From: Flagellimonas okinawensis
Lineage (GTDB): Bacteria > Bacteroidota > Bacteroidia > Flavobacteriales > Flavobacteriaceae
Assembly (NCBI RefSeq): GCF_029194005.1
Contig: NZ_JARFVA010000003.1
Span: forward strand, 310,001 to 374,000
Direction: 5' to 3'
DNA length: 64,000 nucleotides
Under the pieces are notes generated by a model that was given only the letters and a program-made list of their open reading frames with translations, made no database searches and was not told where the DNA came from. The translations under genes and the position numbers were made by a program. Positions 23,203 to 31,046 of the stretch are shown here, piece by piece; positions within the stretch are counted from its first letter, which is position 1, and every line of letters begins with the position of its first letter.

Positions 23203-24417
23203 ATGGCCAGTAATACAAAAATAGTACTCCGAAAAAAACCAAATAAATTTGGTGAATACCCTCTGGCCATCAGAATATCAAAAAATCGAAGAACAAGCTA
23301 CATTTATTTGGGTCATTATGTCGATGCAAAATACTGGGATGCCAAAAAAAGACAAGTCAAAAGATCTCATCCTAATTCCGCTCACCTAAATAACTTTCTG
23401 GAAATAAAGCTTGCTGAAACGGGCAAGGTTATTTTAAGGCTGCAAGCGGAAAACAAAGATATTTCTGCCAGTCAAATCAAGGAAGAGATTGAATCTGTCT
23501 TAAATAAGAAAGACTTTTTTCAAGTTGCCCAAGAGCATTTGGATGAATTGGAAAACAACAACAGATTAAGTCAACATTCTTCAGACAAAGCACGCATCAA
23601 TCATCTAAAGAAATATAGCAGGTCTGCGACCCTTCCATTTAAAGAAATAAGTGAACGCTTTTTAAAAGGGTTTATCACTTATCTAAAATCGGAGCGTAAA
23701 GTTTCCGAAAGATCGGTAGTCAACAATCTTGTGGTAATTAGAACCATTTACAATAGGGGAATTAAAATGGGGCTTGTTGACAGAAAGCTATATCCTTTTG
23801 GACATGACAAAATTGCCATTAAATTTCCTGAAACGGAAAAAGTGGGCCTAAATGCCAGTGAAATAAAAAAAATTGAAAATTTAGCTTCCTTGTCCGAAGA
23901 TCAAAAACATGCCAGAGATGTCTGGTTATTTAGTTTTTATCTTGCAGGAATAAGGGCTTCGGATGTCCTACAATTGAAGTGGAGCGATATTTATGATGGT
24001 CGCTTGCACTATACAATGAAGAAAAACTCCAAAATAGTTTCGTTGTTAATCCCGGATAAGGCTAAGAAAATTATTGACTCCCATCAAAGAACAAATGGAG
24101 GAAACAATGATTTTATCTTTCCATACCTCAAATATGTAAATTCTAAGGACGAAAAGGTACTTTGGAAAAAAACCAAGCTAGCTATTAGAAAAATCAATTA
24201 TGAAATGAGTACCATTGCGGACAAAGCGGAGATAAACAAAAAAATAACAATGCACATTGCAAGGCACAGTTTTGGAAATATTGCTGGAGACAATATCCCT
24301 GTGCAGTTACTGCAACAACTTTACCGCCATTCTTCGATTACCACTACAATGATGTACCAATCCAATTTCATGAACAAAAAAACCGATGACGCACTTCAAA
24401 GTGTGGTAAACTTCTAA
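23203..24417 (+). CDS. Tyrosine recombinase (integrase 2)
   Basis: A 404-residue recombinase with the Bacteroidota arm-binding domain at the N-terminus (residues 1-100, including LAIRISKNRRTSYIYLG), a SAM-like core-binding domain (about 105-200) and a catalytic domain with a full set of residues: R251 in GIRASD, H351/R354 in HIARHSF, H376 in YRHSS and nucleophile Y385 in MMYQ. It is only distantly similar to integrase 1. It lies 160 bases from the displaced tRNA-Leu half, as expected for an element that integrates at the tRNA anticodon region. Confidence 0.93.
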   Translation: MASNTKIVLRKKPNKFGEYPLAIRISKNRRTSYIYLGHYVDAKYWDAKKRQVKRSHPNSAHLNNFLEIKLAETGKVILRLQAENKDISASQIKEEIESVLNKKDFFQVAQEHLDELENNNRLSQHSSDKARINHLKKYSRSATLPFKEISERFLKGFITYLKSERKVSERSVVNNLVVIRTIYNRGIKMGLVDRKLYPFGHDKIAIKFPETEKVGLNASEIKKIENLASLSEDQKHARDVWLFSFYLAGIRASDVLQLKWSDIYDGRLHYTMKKNSKIVSLLIPDKAKKIIDSHQRTNGGNNDFIFPYLKYVNSKDEKVLWKKTKLAIRKINYEMSTIADKAEINKKITMHIARHSFGNIAGDNIPVQLLQQLYRHSSITTTMMYQSNFMNKKTDDALQSVVNF

Positions 24418-24446
24418 ATTGACTTTACTTGCCCCGATCTTACCAG

Positions 24447-24524
24447 AACTTTTGCACTTGGTTCCTGTTCCAATTTTATAGCGTTCGGGCAGATAAGCGT
24501 TAAAAAAATTGGAATAGGGTGCAA
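24447..24524. other. Structured element, copy 2 (two nested covarying stems)
   Basis: Outer stem TTGCAC (24452-24457)/GTGCAA (24519-24524); inner stem TTCCAATTTT (24468-24477)/AAAATTGGAA (24505-24514). Conserved loop parts are TGGTTCCTG at 24459-24467, GTTCGG at 24483-24488 and AGATAAGCGT at 24491-24500. Stem sequences differ from copy 1 at 18127-18204 but remain complementary. It starts 30 bases after the integrase 2 stop. Confidence 0.7.
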
Positions 24525-24593
24525 CTAACTATTGTAATTGCGTTTAGGAAAAACCTTATTCGGTAGTGAATTATAGTACACTTAACTTTATCC

Positions 24594-25490
24594 TTATAAA
24601 AAATACTGCTTTGAGTTACTAAACTCAGTTCCACCTGCTTTTTGTTTTGGTACATCAAGTAGCTCAAACGTTGGTTTGTCATTGCATTGTGCAAAGGCAT
24701 TGACCGAAACTTGAACGTTATTCTCCACCTGTTGTACGGTTGCCTCTTCAACAGCATAAAGCCTTAGTTTTTTCATTGCAGATTTCTTTAAAGCTACATT
24801 ATTGCTCACACCTCCAAGTCTTACACTTGGATATAAAATGCCATCTACGTTGTGACGAGAGGCTGCCTCCGAGTATAGAGCAGTTATTTTATAATCATAG
24901 TTTCCCCTGATAGTTTTTTTAGAGAATTCATCCGCCAGAAAATCGTAAAATTCCAAGGATTTATCCATTAGCCTTCTATCATTATTTGCAAGGTGCTCTT
25001 TATATGCTTCGTAGATTTCTTTTGTATAGGGATTGATTTCAGTGTATTCCTTTTTGTGAACTATTGCCATTAAATTAAGTCTTTGGACGTTACACCAATA
25101 TCCAAGCGTAAGTTTTCCTTGATATGGATTGTTCGGAACTCTAATTTCACAAATCGTTTCATATGCCGCTGTTGTTCGCATAACATCTAAATCATACTGG
25201 TTAAGTTTTCCAGACATGTATACTCCATAGAACATAGTTTTTCTTGGCGAACTTGCCCTTTGAAAATCTGAATTGTATTTTGCGGGTTTAATGGATAATT
25301 CTTGCTTCTTCGAAAAACGAGGACAGTCCTTATTGGGTCTGGCTCTTAAAAAGGTCGAATTAATTCCGATGGTAAGATTAATATTCACAGTCTCACCAAT
25401 TGACATGAATAAAGAAATGATGTCATTTACATGGGTTGATTGAAGATCAAGCCTTCTTAATTTATTTATTGTATTGTTTAAATCTTCCAA
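24594..25490 (-). CDS. RES-like domain protein (possible NAD-degrading toxin)
   Basis: A 298-residue protein that I assign tentatively to the RES fold. The three residues that name the family appear in order: Arg in TFLRARP (about residue 50), Glu in AAYETICEIR (about 130) and Ser in ILYPSVRLGGVSNNVALKKS (about 220-239). RES proteins are usually NAD+-phosphorolysing toxins paired with a Xre-like antitoxin; no partner gene adjoins this one. It may be an orphan toxin, a defence effector or an unrelated enzyme. Cargo of element 2, reading toward structured element copy 2. Confidence is high for a real gene and moderate for the family. Confidence 0.72.
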   Translation of the reverse strand: MEDLNNTINKLRRLDLQSTHVNDIISLFMSIGETVNINLTIGINSTFLRARPNKDCPRFSKKQELSIKPAKYNSDFQRASSPRKTMFYGVYMSGKLNQYDLDVMRTTAAYETICEIRVPNNPYQGKLTLGYWCNVQRLNLMAIVHKKEYTEINPYTKEIYEAYKEHLANNDRRLMDKSLEFYDFLADEFSKKTIRGNYDYKITALYSEAASRHNVDGILYPSVRLGGVSNNVALKKSAMKKLRLYAVEEATVQQVENNVQVSVNAFAQCNDKPTFELLDVPKQKAGGTEFSNSKQYFL

Positions 25491-25605
25491 ACTGTTATTT
25501 TGTACTTTAAGTTATCATTGAATAAAATAGTTTCAGATTTTAATTTTTTCTTCTTATACACCAATACTATACCAGTTTAGTTCAAAATAGAGCGCCCTTA
25601 TAGTA

Positions 25606-28008
25606 TTATTCCGATCTCAAGCTTTTTACAGGGTTGACCATTGCTGCTTTGAATGATTGAAAGCTACAAGTAATAATTGCAATACTTAATGTTATACAAC
25701 CTCCACTCAAAAACATCCAAACGGATAACTCAATCCGATAAGCAAACGTTTCTAACCACATATTACCAAAGTAATATACAAGAGGTGCCGCTATTATGAA
25801 TGCCAAGGTTATCAAGCCAATGAATTCTTTTGTAAAAAAAGAGAAAATCTGTAAAATATTAGCCCCTAGCACTTTTCGAATCCCAATTTCCTTTTTCTTT
25901 CGGGACACTACAAAGGACATCAATCCCAAAAGCCCTAAACACCCAATGCATATTGCAAGAATCGAAAGGATGGTAAAACCCTTAAAAATAAGTTGTTCGA
26001 GAACATATTCTTTTTCAATAGAATCATTCAAAAAACTAAGACTGTAGGTTGAATCAGTAAACGTATTATTCCATATTTCCTTAATCTTATCAGCAGTCTC
26101 TGCATTATTGCCCCCGATTTTTATAAATGCCTGGTTTTGAAAAAATGTCCAGTTCATAATGATACAAGGGGTTATTTCCCTTTGGAAAGAATTGTTGTGA
26201 AAATCCTTAACTACCCCAACAATGGTAGCTTCTCCCTCATTGGTTTGGATTTTTTTGCCAATTGCTTCTTGGGGGCTCCAGCCAAAGGGTTTCAATAAAG
26301 TCTCGTTAACAATAAATTCATCGAAAGCTTCCTTATTTGTAGTAAAGCTTCTCCCTGCTAAAAGTTCCATCTCATAGAAATCAAGATAATGTGAATCCCC
26401 TATTTTAACTTCGGCATCTAAAGCTTCTTCGGAAGATTGTTCGGGCAGACGGAAACTTGTTCCCAATTGAAGGCCGTCCACGGCCATGGGAGGCCCTGAA
26501 GCAATAGTGACATTGGAAATATTATTATTCTCCAGCAATGATTGTCTATAAACCTCTGATTTTCCTAAATCGGGTGCCGGAGTCATCACTACTGCATCGG
26601 GCGAAAATCCCATAGGTTCGCTCTTAAAATAATCCATTTGCAATGAAACAACGATAGCTGCTATTACAAAAAGTTGTACTATCACGAATTGAAAAGTAAC
26701 TAAAGACTTACGTACACTTACTCCGTCCCTTTTTGAAAATTGAACTTTGTCCCTAAGTGCCCTTATCGGTTTAAAAGCGGACAGAATCAAGGCTGGATAG
26801 AATGCGGCCAAAATAATGGTTGAAATGCCAATTACAAGTATTAGACCGATATGATTTAAACCTAATTCCAGTTGTAGGTCGATCACGGACAAATTTTCAT
26901 TGAGTTGCGATAACAAAATGTTCAGAAATACAACAGAAAGGGCCAGAGAACCAAGGATAACCATGCTATTTTCGAAGATGAACTGGAATATCAAATCCAA
27001 CCGTCTACTACCGAGAACTTTGCGTATCCCCACTTCTTTAGAGCGTGAAGTTGATTGTGCTGTAAGCAAGTTGATGAAATTTACAATAGCTATGACCAAA
27101 ATGAACAATGCTACAACAGAAAGGGTGTAAAGGATGTTTGAAGGCATTATATATCCACCAGGACTACTTCCGTAGAGGGTTTCGTTATGAATGTCTGCAA
27201 GGGGTTGGAAAAAATAGGAAACACGTTTATCATCCTCGGGTTTGAGATACTTCTTCTTCCATGATGCAATCTTGGATTCAAGTGATTTTAAAAGACCGGG
27301 ATTTTGTAAGACCACAAAAGTTGTTCCTTGATGATTTCCTGACCAGTTTTGGGCTAGACCAGGATTTTTTGTTTTAAAGAGCTCATATGGAATCAGTATA
27401 TCGAAACGCTGGTTGGAGTTCCCCGGAACATTTTTGATTATTCCTGTAACTGTAAGAGGTTCATTGCCTTGGTTAAGTACTGTCTTGCCCAAGATTGATT
27501 CGTAACCTCCGCCTCTATTACCAAAGTACTTTTTTGCAATATCTTCAGTAAGCACTATGGAATTTATACCGTCCAAAGCGGTATTAGGATTTCCTGATAG
27601 CCATTCAAAATCAAAAGTCTTCGGATAGAATTGGTCTACAAAAAGAACCCTTGGCTCTTCGAATCTTTTTAAATCCAACCCATCTGTAATACTAAATTCC
27701 TGACTTATTGGACCTTGTGTTTGGGTTACCATTTCTATTTCAGGGAAATCGTTCCTAAGTGCCTCTGCCAAAGGATAGGGAGTAATGTTCCAATACAAGG
27801 TCTGGTCTGGTAACTTGTTATGCTGTACCACTCTATAAATATTCTCCGCTTTCGTGTTATAATTGTCAAAAGTCGATTCATATCTGACAAAAATCAGAAT
27901 GACCATGCAAGCACTTATTCCAATGGACAGTCCAATAACATTAATAAAGGAACTGAGCATATTTTTTATTAGAGTTCTCCAAGCTATTTTGAAATAATTT
28001 TTGAACAT
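25606..28008 (-). CDS. ABC transporter permease, MacB/FtsX type (two-module)
   Basis: An 800-residue inner-membrane protein with the standard Bacteroidota layout: a first transmembrane helix in NVIGLSIGISACMVILIFV (about 23-41), a large periplasmic MacB-core domain, three helices (about 285-415), a fusion joint near RALRDKVQFSKR, a second periplasmic domain and three C-terminal FtsX helices containing KKKEIGIRKVLGA. Such permeases work in efflux or stress-response systems with a separate ATPase. No ATPase or membrane-fusion gene lies nearby, so it may borrow one encoded elsewhere. Cargo gene of element 2. Confidence 0.9.
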   Translation of the reverse strand: MFKNYFKIAWRTLIKNMLSSFINVIGLSIGISACMVILIFVRYESTFDNYNTKAENIYRVVQHNKLPDQTLYWNITPYPLAEALRNDFPEIEMVTQTQGPISQEFSITDGLDLKRFEEPRVLFVDQFYPKTFDFEWLSGNPNTALDGINSIVLTEDIAKKYFGNRGGGYESILGKTVLNQGNEPLTVTGIIKNVPGNSNQRFDILIPYELFKTKNPGLAQNWSGNHQGTTFVVLQNPGLLKSLESKIASWKKKYLKPEDDKRVSYFFQPLADIHNETLYGSSPGGYIMPSNILYTLSVVALFILVIAIVNFINLLTAQSTSRSKEVGIRKVLGSRRLDLIFQFIFENSMVILGSLALSVVFLNILLSQLNENLSVIDLQLELGLNHIGLILVIGISTIILAAFYPALILSAFKPIRALRDKVQFSKRDGVSVRKSLVTFQFVIVQLFVIAAIVVSLQMDYFKSEPMGFSPDAVVMTPAPDLGKSEVYRQSLLENNNISNVTIASGPPMAVDGLQLGTSFRLPEQSSEEALDAEVKIGDSHYLDFYEMELLAGRSFTTNKEAFDEFIVNETLLKPFGWSPQEAIGKKIQTNEGEATIVGVVKDFHNNSFQREITPCIIMNWTFFQNQAFIKIGGNNAETADKIKEIWNNTFTDSTYSLSFLNDSIEKEYVLEQLIFKGFTILSILAICIGCLGLLGLMSFVVSRKKKEIGIRKVLGANILQIFSFFTKEFIGLITLAFIIAAPLVYYFGNMWLETFAYRIELSVWMFLSGGCITLSIAIITCSFQSFKAAMVNPVKSLRSE

Positions 28009-28330
28009 GATTTCTGTTTTTTGGTCCTTTTATGGATAGATAAGTAGCAAACTTCACAAATGGGTGGGGGCAAATACATTTGTGGTTAAATAGACGGATT
28101 GATTATGCCCATTTTCATGCCATAATCATAAATTATTGAATATCAATCTTATATACAATTTGAATCATTTCATTATGTAAAAAATGTAGACAGTATTTGT
28201 CAAAAGTATTTACAACGAATAAGTTAGGAAGATTCAATTTATTGTATAAAGAAAAGTCGAAATATGTTAATCAAGAATAAAGCAAGAGGATAACACGCTA
28301 GCGCGGTGTTATTGATTCATTTTCCTTCGG

Positions 28331-28355
28331 AAAAGCCCTAAAAATGGGCTTTTTT
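28331..28355 (+). terminator. Orphan Rho-independent terminator
   Basis: AAAAGCCC pairs with GGGCTTTT around TAAAAAT, followed by T residues. No protein gene ends just upstream on the plus strand. Confidence 0.6.
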
Positions 28356-28383
28356 AAAATATTGATTATTGACGGATGAGGCG

Positions 28384-28440
28384 TTTTTCACGAAAAAAGG
28401 TGTTCAGCCCAGTAAAATCAAGTAATTTTTCACGAAAAAA
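28384..28440. repeat. Pair of TTTTTCACGAAAAAA repeats
   Basis: Identical 15-base units at 28384-28398 and 28426-28440, each palindromic (TTTTTC-ac-GAAAAA), starts 42 bp apart (four helical turns). They lie 126-183 bases upstream of the HTH regulator gene and could be its operators. Confidence 0.45.
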
Positions 28441-28554
28441 TCAAAAATGATTAGCCCTTTTGAAGAAAATGCACCTTTTTCAACCCATAAATGGCATTTG
28501 TATTTTATTGAACCTGTTTTGTAAATTACAATCGGATTATTGTGGGAAACACCC

Positions 28555-28562
28555 TATATTTG
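28555..28562 (+). promoter_or_regulatory. -7 element placed for a leaderless HTH transcript
   Basis: TATATTTG fits TAnnTTTG and ends 4 bases before the ATG at 28567, so transcription would begin at or beside the start codon. Confidence 0.45.
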
Positions 28563-28566
28563 AGAT

Positions 28567-28974
28567 ATGCAGACAAAGACCAAGAACAACCATATAGGCA
28601 GAAAGATCAGTAGAATCAGGGAACTCCGTGGAATGAAACAAGAAACCCTTGCCGAAGAACTGGGTATAAGCCAACAGGCCATTTCCAATTTAGAGAACAG
28701 TGAAAAAGTAGATGATGCCAAGCTGGAGGAGATTGCTAAGGCTCTTGGCGTATCCAAAGAGGCTATTGAAAATTTTTCTGAGGAATCAATGATTAACTAT
28801 TTCAACACCTTTAATGAAAAGGTGTCCAGTAGCAACTTTGGCCACAATAATACTTGCACATTCAATCCTTTGGATAAATTAATTGATGCATACGAAGAAA
28901 ACAAGAAGCTTTATGAGCGTTTGTTACAAGCTGAAAAGGACAAGGTTGCGTATTTAGAAAAACTGATCAAATAG
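28567..28974 (+). CDS. Xre-family helix-turn-helix regulator
   Basis: A 135-residue protein with an HTH_3 domain at residues 10-72 (ISRIRELRGMKQETLAEELG, ISQQAISNLENSEKVDDAKL), then a linker and a C-terminal coiled coil (about 100-134, LIDAYEENKKLYERLLQAEK), as in phage-type and accessory-element regulators that form dimers. It probably controls the plus-strand genes after it or its own promoter, which may be leaderless. Part of the element 2 cargo region. Confidence 0.88.
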   Translation: MQTKTKNNHIGRKISRIRELRGMKQETLAEELGISQQAISNLENSEKVDDAKLEEIAKALGVSKEAIENFSEESMINYFNTFNEKVSSSNFGHNNTCTFNPLDKLIDAYEENKKLYERLLQAEKDKVAYLEKLIK

Positions 28975-29063
28975 ATTGTTCTAAGCTGCGATTATATCCA
29001 CCCTTTATTGCCTCTTGTCAATTTGTAATATCTTTATATCATAGAACGGTAATATATAGGCAT

Positions 29064-29246
29064 ATGCAAGTCCAATTTCGTACCAAAGATGAGGCCAATA
29101 TGGAACAGGAAAGTGATTTCTTGGCACTTACCCCTATTGAGCGCGTTTACCGTTTCTTGGATTTGATGCAGCGCATCAACCGATTTCCCACAAAGGCCAA
29201 GCATGATGAGAATAAATTCATCATACAGATTACTACCGGGAAATGA
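29064..29246 (+). CDS. Small protein coupled to a nucleotidyltransferase
   Basis: A 60-residue protein with no family I recognise; it contains ALTPIERVYRFLDLMQRINRFP, an amphipathic helical stretch. An internal Met at residue 13 is a possible alternative start. Its stop overlaps the next start codon by 4 bases (ATGA), so the two proteins are made together and may bind each other. An antitoxin-like role is possible but inferred only from gene layout. Confidence 0.65.
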   Translation: MQVQFRTKDEANMEQESDFLALTPIERVYRFLDLMQRINRFPTKAKHDENKFIIQITTGK

Positions 29247-29719
29247 GGCAATGGAAAGAGGATATCGACCTTTTCTTGGAAATGACCAACAAGCACGGGG
29301 TTAGGATGCTCATGGTGGGTGGGGGTGCCGTCAATTTTCACGGGCATCAAAGACACTCTGCGGATGTTGATTTTTGGATAGACCCAAATGAGGACAATTT
29401 CAAAAGGTTGGTGAAAGTATTCAATGAAATGGGATATGAGATCGAGGATTTCCCAAAAGAAGTGAAGGATGGACTCCAAAACATTTCTATTAAATTCTCC
29501 CCTGCCGATCTCAACCTAGAGTTGATAACCAATTTTTCAGTGAACAAAAGTTTCGACCAGGCCTATGAAGAGTCCGAAGAAGCTTCATTGGATGACCAAC
29601 CCCAACTTAAATGGAAAGTGTTGAACCTTGATGATTTGATTACCAGTAAGATCAAAGCGGGAAGGCCCAAGGATTTGGCAGATGTCCAACAATTGAAAAG
29701 GATCAACAATAAAAACTAG
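29243..29719 (+). CDS. Nucleotidyltransferase-fold protein (AbiEii/MNT-like)
   Basis: A 158-residue protein with the nucleotidyltransferase hallmark: MLMVGGGAVNFHGHQRHSAD followed by VDFWID (about residues 20-45). The GG motif and the D-x-D pair are in place, and DLITSKIKAGRPKDLADVQQL near the C-terminus matches the AbiEii/DUF6036 group. Members include toxins that transfer nucleotides to tRNA or proteins, as in AbiE-type systems. Coupled by ATGA to the 60-residue protein upstream; together they form a candidate toxin-antitoxin or defence pair. Confidence 0.82.
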   Translation: MRQWKEDIDLFLEMTNKHGVRMLMVGGGAVNFHGHQRHSADVDFWIDPNEDNFKRLVKVFNEMGYEIEDFPKEVKDGLQNISIKFSPADLNLELITNFSVNKSFDQAYEESEEASLDDQPQLKWKVLNLDDLITSKIKAGRPKDLADVQQLKRINNKN

Positions 29720-29889
29720 TTAGAACAGTCTTATCTTCCAATAGACTAACTGGTGGGTCCTTCTCAAAAAGGTTCAATAGGAACTCTTCAAAGTTTAATT
29801 GATTTCGCCTCGCTCAGTAAATTAGTTTGTGTAAGATTTGGGGCTTGCAGCACTTCACTTCGTTTCGTTCGCTTTTTTATTCAGTTTTC

Positions 29890-30225
29890 TTTTGCGACCC
29901 TCCGGGAGCAAAAGCAAGATTGTCATGACAATGACACATCTTGAATTCGTTGCCGAACTTCATCTTCAGTGCTTTTTACCATCCATTTATTGATATCCTT
30001 TTATCCGTCATAGAGAATAGATATATCCCTGTGCCTCGCAAAGTATTCTTTACCGTTATGGGGTCAATCTCACTGGATGACGGTTAGGTTGCATGACCCT
30101 ATGTTTGACTTCCTTTCCCTTGTAGGTGGTTGCCAATGAAAAGAGAAAACTTGGATGTCTTCTCAAAACGAACTTAGGGACCAAATTTCCTTTTACGTTT
30201 TTCTCCTCTTTGCCTCAAGCTTTAT
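29890..30225 (-). pseudogene. Decayed primase gene remnant of element 2
   Basis: 29890-30030 is closely similar to 19849-19978, covering the mobC upstream region and the last 35 or so codons of the element 1 primase (an EDEVRQRIQDVSLS-like end is readable). 30095-30165 resembles an internal primase part near 20455-20520. The centre and 5' parts are missing and frames are broken, so no functional product is expected. The CAAGAT/ATCTTG inverted repeat survives at 29915-29943. Confidence 0.75.
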
Positions 30226-30232
30226 TATTTCT

Positions 30233-30420
30233 CCTACCTTCCTACCTAACCCAATAATGACTCGGGTTTTCAAGCTAGGTTAGATGTTTTTTCAATTTAC
30301 CTATCTTACCTTTTAGGTAAGTTAGGTAACCTTTAGGTAAGATGGAAGTTATATATCCTACCTAAAGTTTTACCCCATGACCATTGGCTTTATCCTGCTT
30401 TAGGTAACTAGGTAGGTATT
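30233..30420. repeat. Iteron-like ACCT/AGGT repeat region of element 2
   Basis: Aligns almost base for base with 20813-21000, including CTATCTTACC, AACCTTTAGGTAAGATGGAA and CCATGACCATTGGC. The repeat units are intact although the flanking primase and VapE genes are broken. Confidence 0.6.
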
Positions 30421-30525
30421 GTTATTCTTTCTTTGCAAATTCCATTTCCCAAGAGCTTCCCCAAAAGTGGGATAGAGCCAAATAGCCGCAAACCTGCCTT
30501 TAAGGGTGCTTTATCTTCTGATTTA
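30421..30525 (-). pseudogene. VapE-like gene remnant of element 2
   Basis: Matches the C-terminal codons of the element 1 VapE gene (21002-21100), including the segment TTTGCAAATTCCATTTCCCA, with indels that break the frame. Beyond about 30525 the similarity to element 1 stops. Confidence 0.7.
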
Positions 30526-30565
30526 TTTGTTCCTTTGGCTCTGCGTTCAGTTTCTAACGAATTTT

Positions 30566-30771
30566 TGATGATTTGATGACAAACCTTTGGGAAACCCTAT
30601 AAATACCGGTTGTTTCCCCGTCATCATTTTGTCATCGTTTCATCATTCTTGTTTTTTTCTTCATTGTCCCTGTCATCATTTTTTATTTTGATGACAGAAT
30701 GATGACAAAGTGATGACAGCCTAAACCCTTATAAACACAGGGCTAATATCAATCTGTCATCAAATCATCAA
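30566..30771. repeat. TGATGACA repeat cluster
   Basis: About 205 bases with TGATGACA or its reverse complement TGTCATCA at 30574, 30671, 30689, 30700, 30711 and 30755, plus partial units (GTCATCATT at 30620, GTCATCG, TCATCAT, ATCATCA). Three direct copies sit 11 bp apart (30689, 30700, 30711), about one helical turn. Iteron-like; candidate replication origin or operator array. No supported gene lies between it and the tRNA. Confidence 0.6.
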
Positions 30772-31014
30772 AATTGTGGAACAAAAAAATCATTTTCTAC
30801 CGCTAAGTAATTCCATCTGCATCATCGATATCGACTATCCGCTGTTTTATATGGTAGCTTTCTGCACTTTTAGAAGTTGGGTCGGCACCCCGGTCATAAT
30901 GACTGAAAGCTCTAAAACACATGAATGGAGGTTGGTATAACTTGACCAAGAGCAAGAAATAGGGCCAAATGATACCAAAAAAGCACAACTAAAATGTTAA
31001 AGTTGAAGAATTTA

Positions 31015-31039
31015 AAATGTTGTACCTATGTTGTACCAA
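31015..31039 (+). repeat. Element 2 terminal repeat, right copy (candidate integrase arm site)
   Basis: 25 bases identical to 23143-23167, including the tandem TGTTGTACC units. It lies about 40 bases from the end of the tRNA-Leu gene. Confidence 0.68.
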
Positions 31040-31046
31040 AATAAAA

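Larger units (their letters stand above)
28009..28566. other. 558-base gap between ABC permease and HTH gene
   Basis: No supported gene. It holds the divergent promoters, an imperfect palindrome around 28292-28310 (CACGCTAGCGCGGTG region), a hairpin terminator at 28331-28355 and the repeated palindrome TTTTTCACGAAAAAA at 28384-28398 and 28426-28440. The terminator has no obvious gene in front of it, which suggests a small RNA or a deleted gene. Confidence 0.5.

Noticed and set aside
30803..30988. 61-codon minus-strand frame near the end of element 2
   Set aside because: No recognisable domain or neighbour logic; it lies among broken fragments and repeat arrays and is most likely chance or a remnant.
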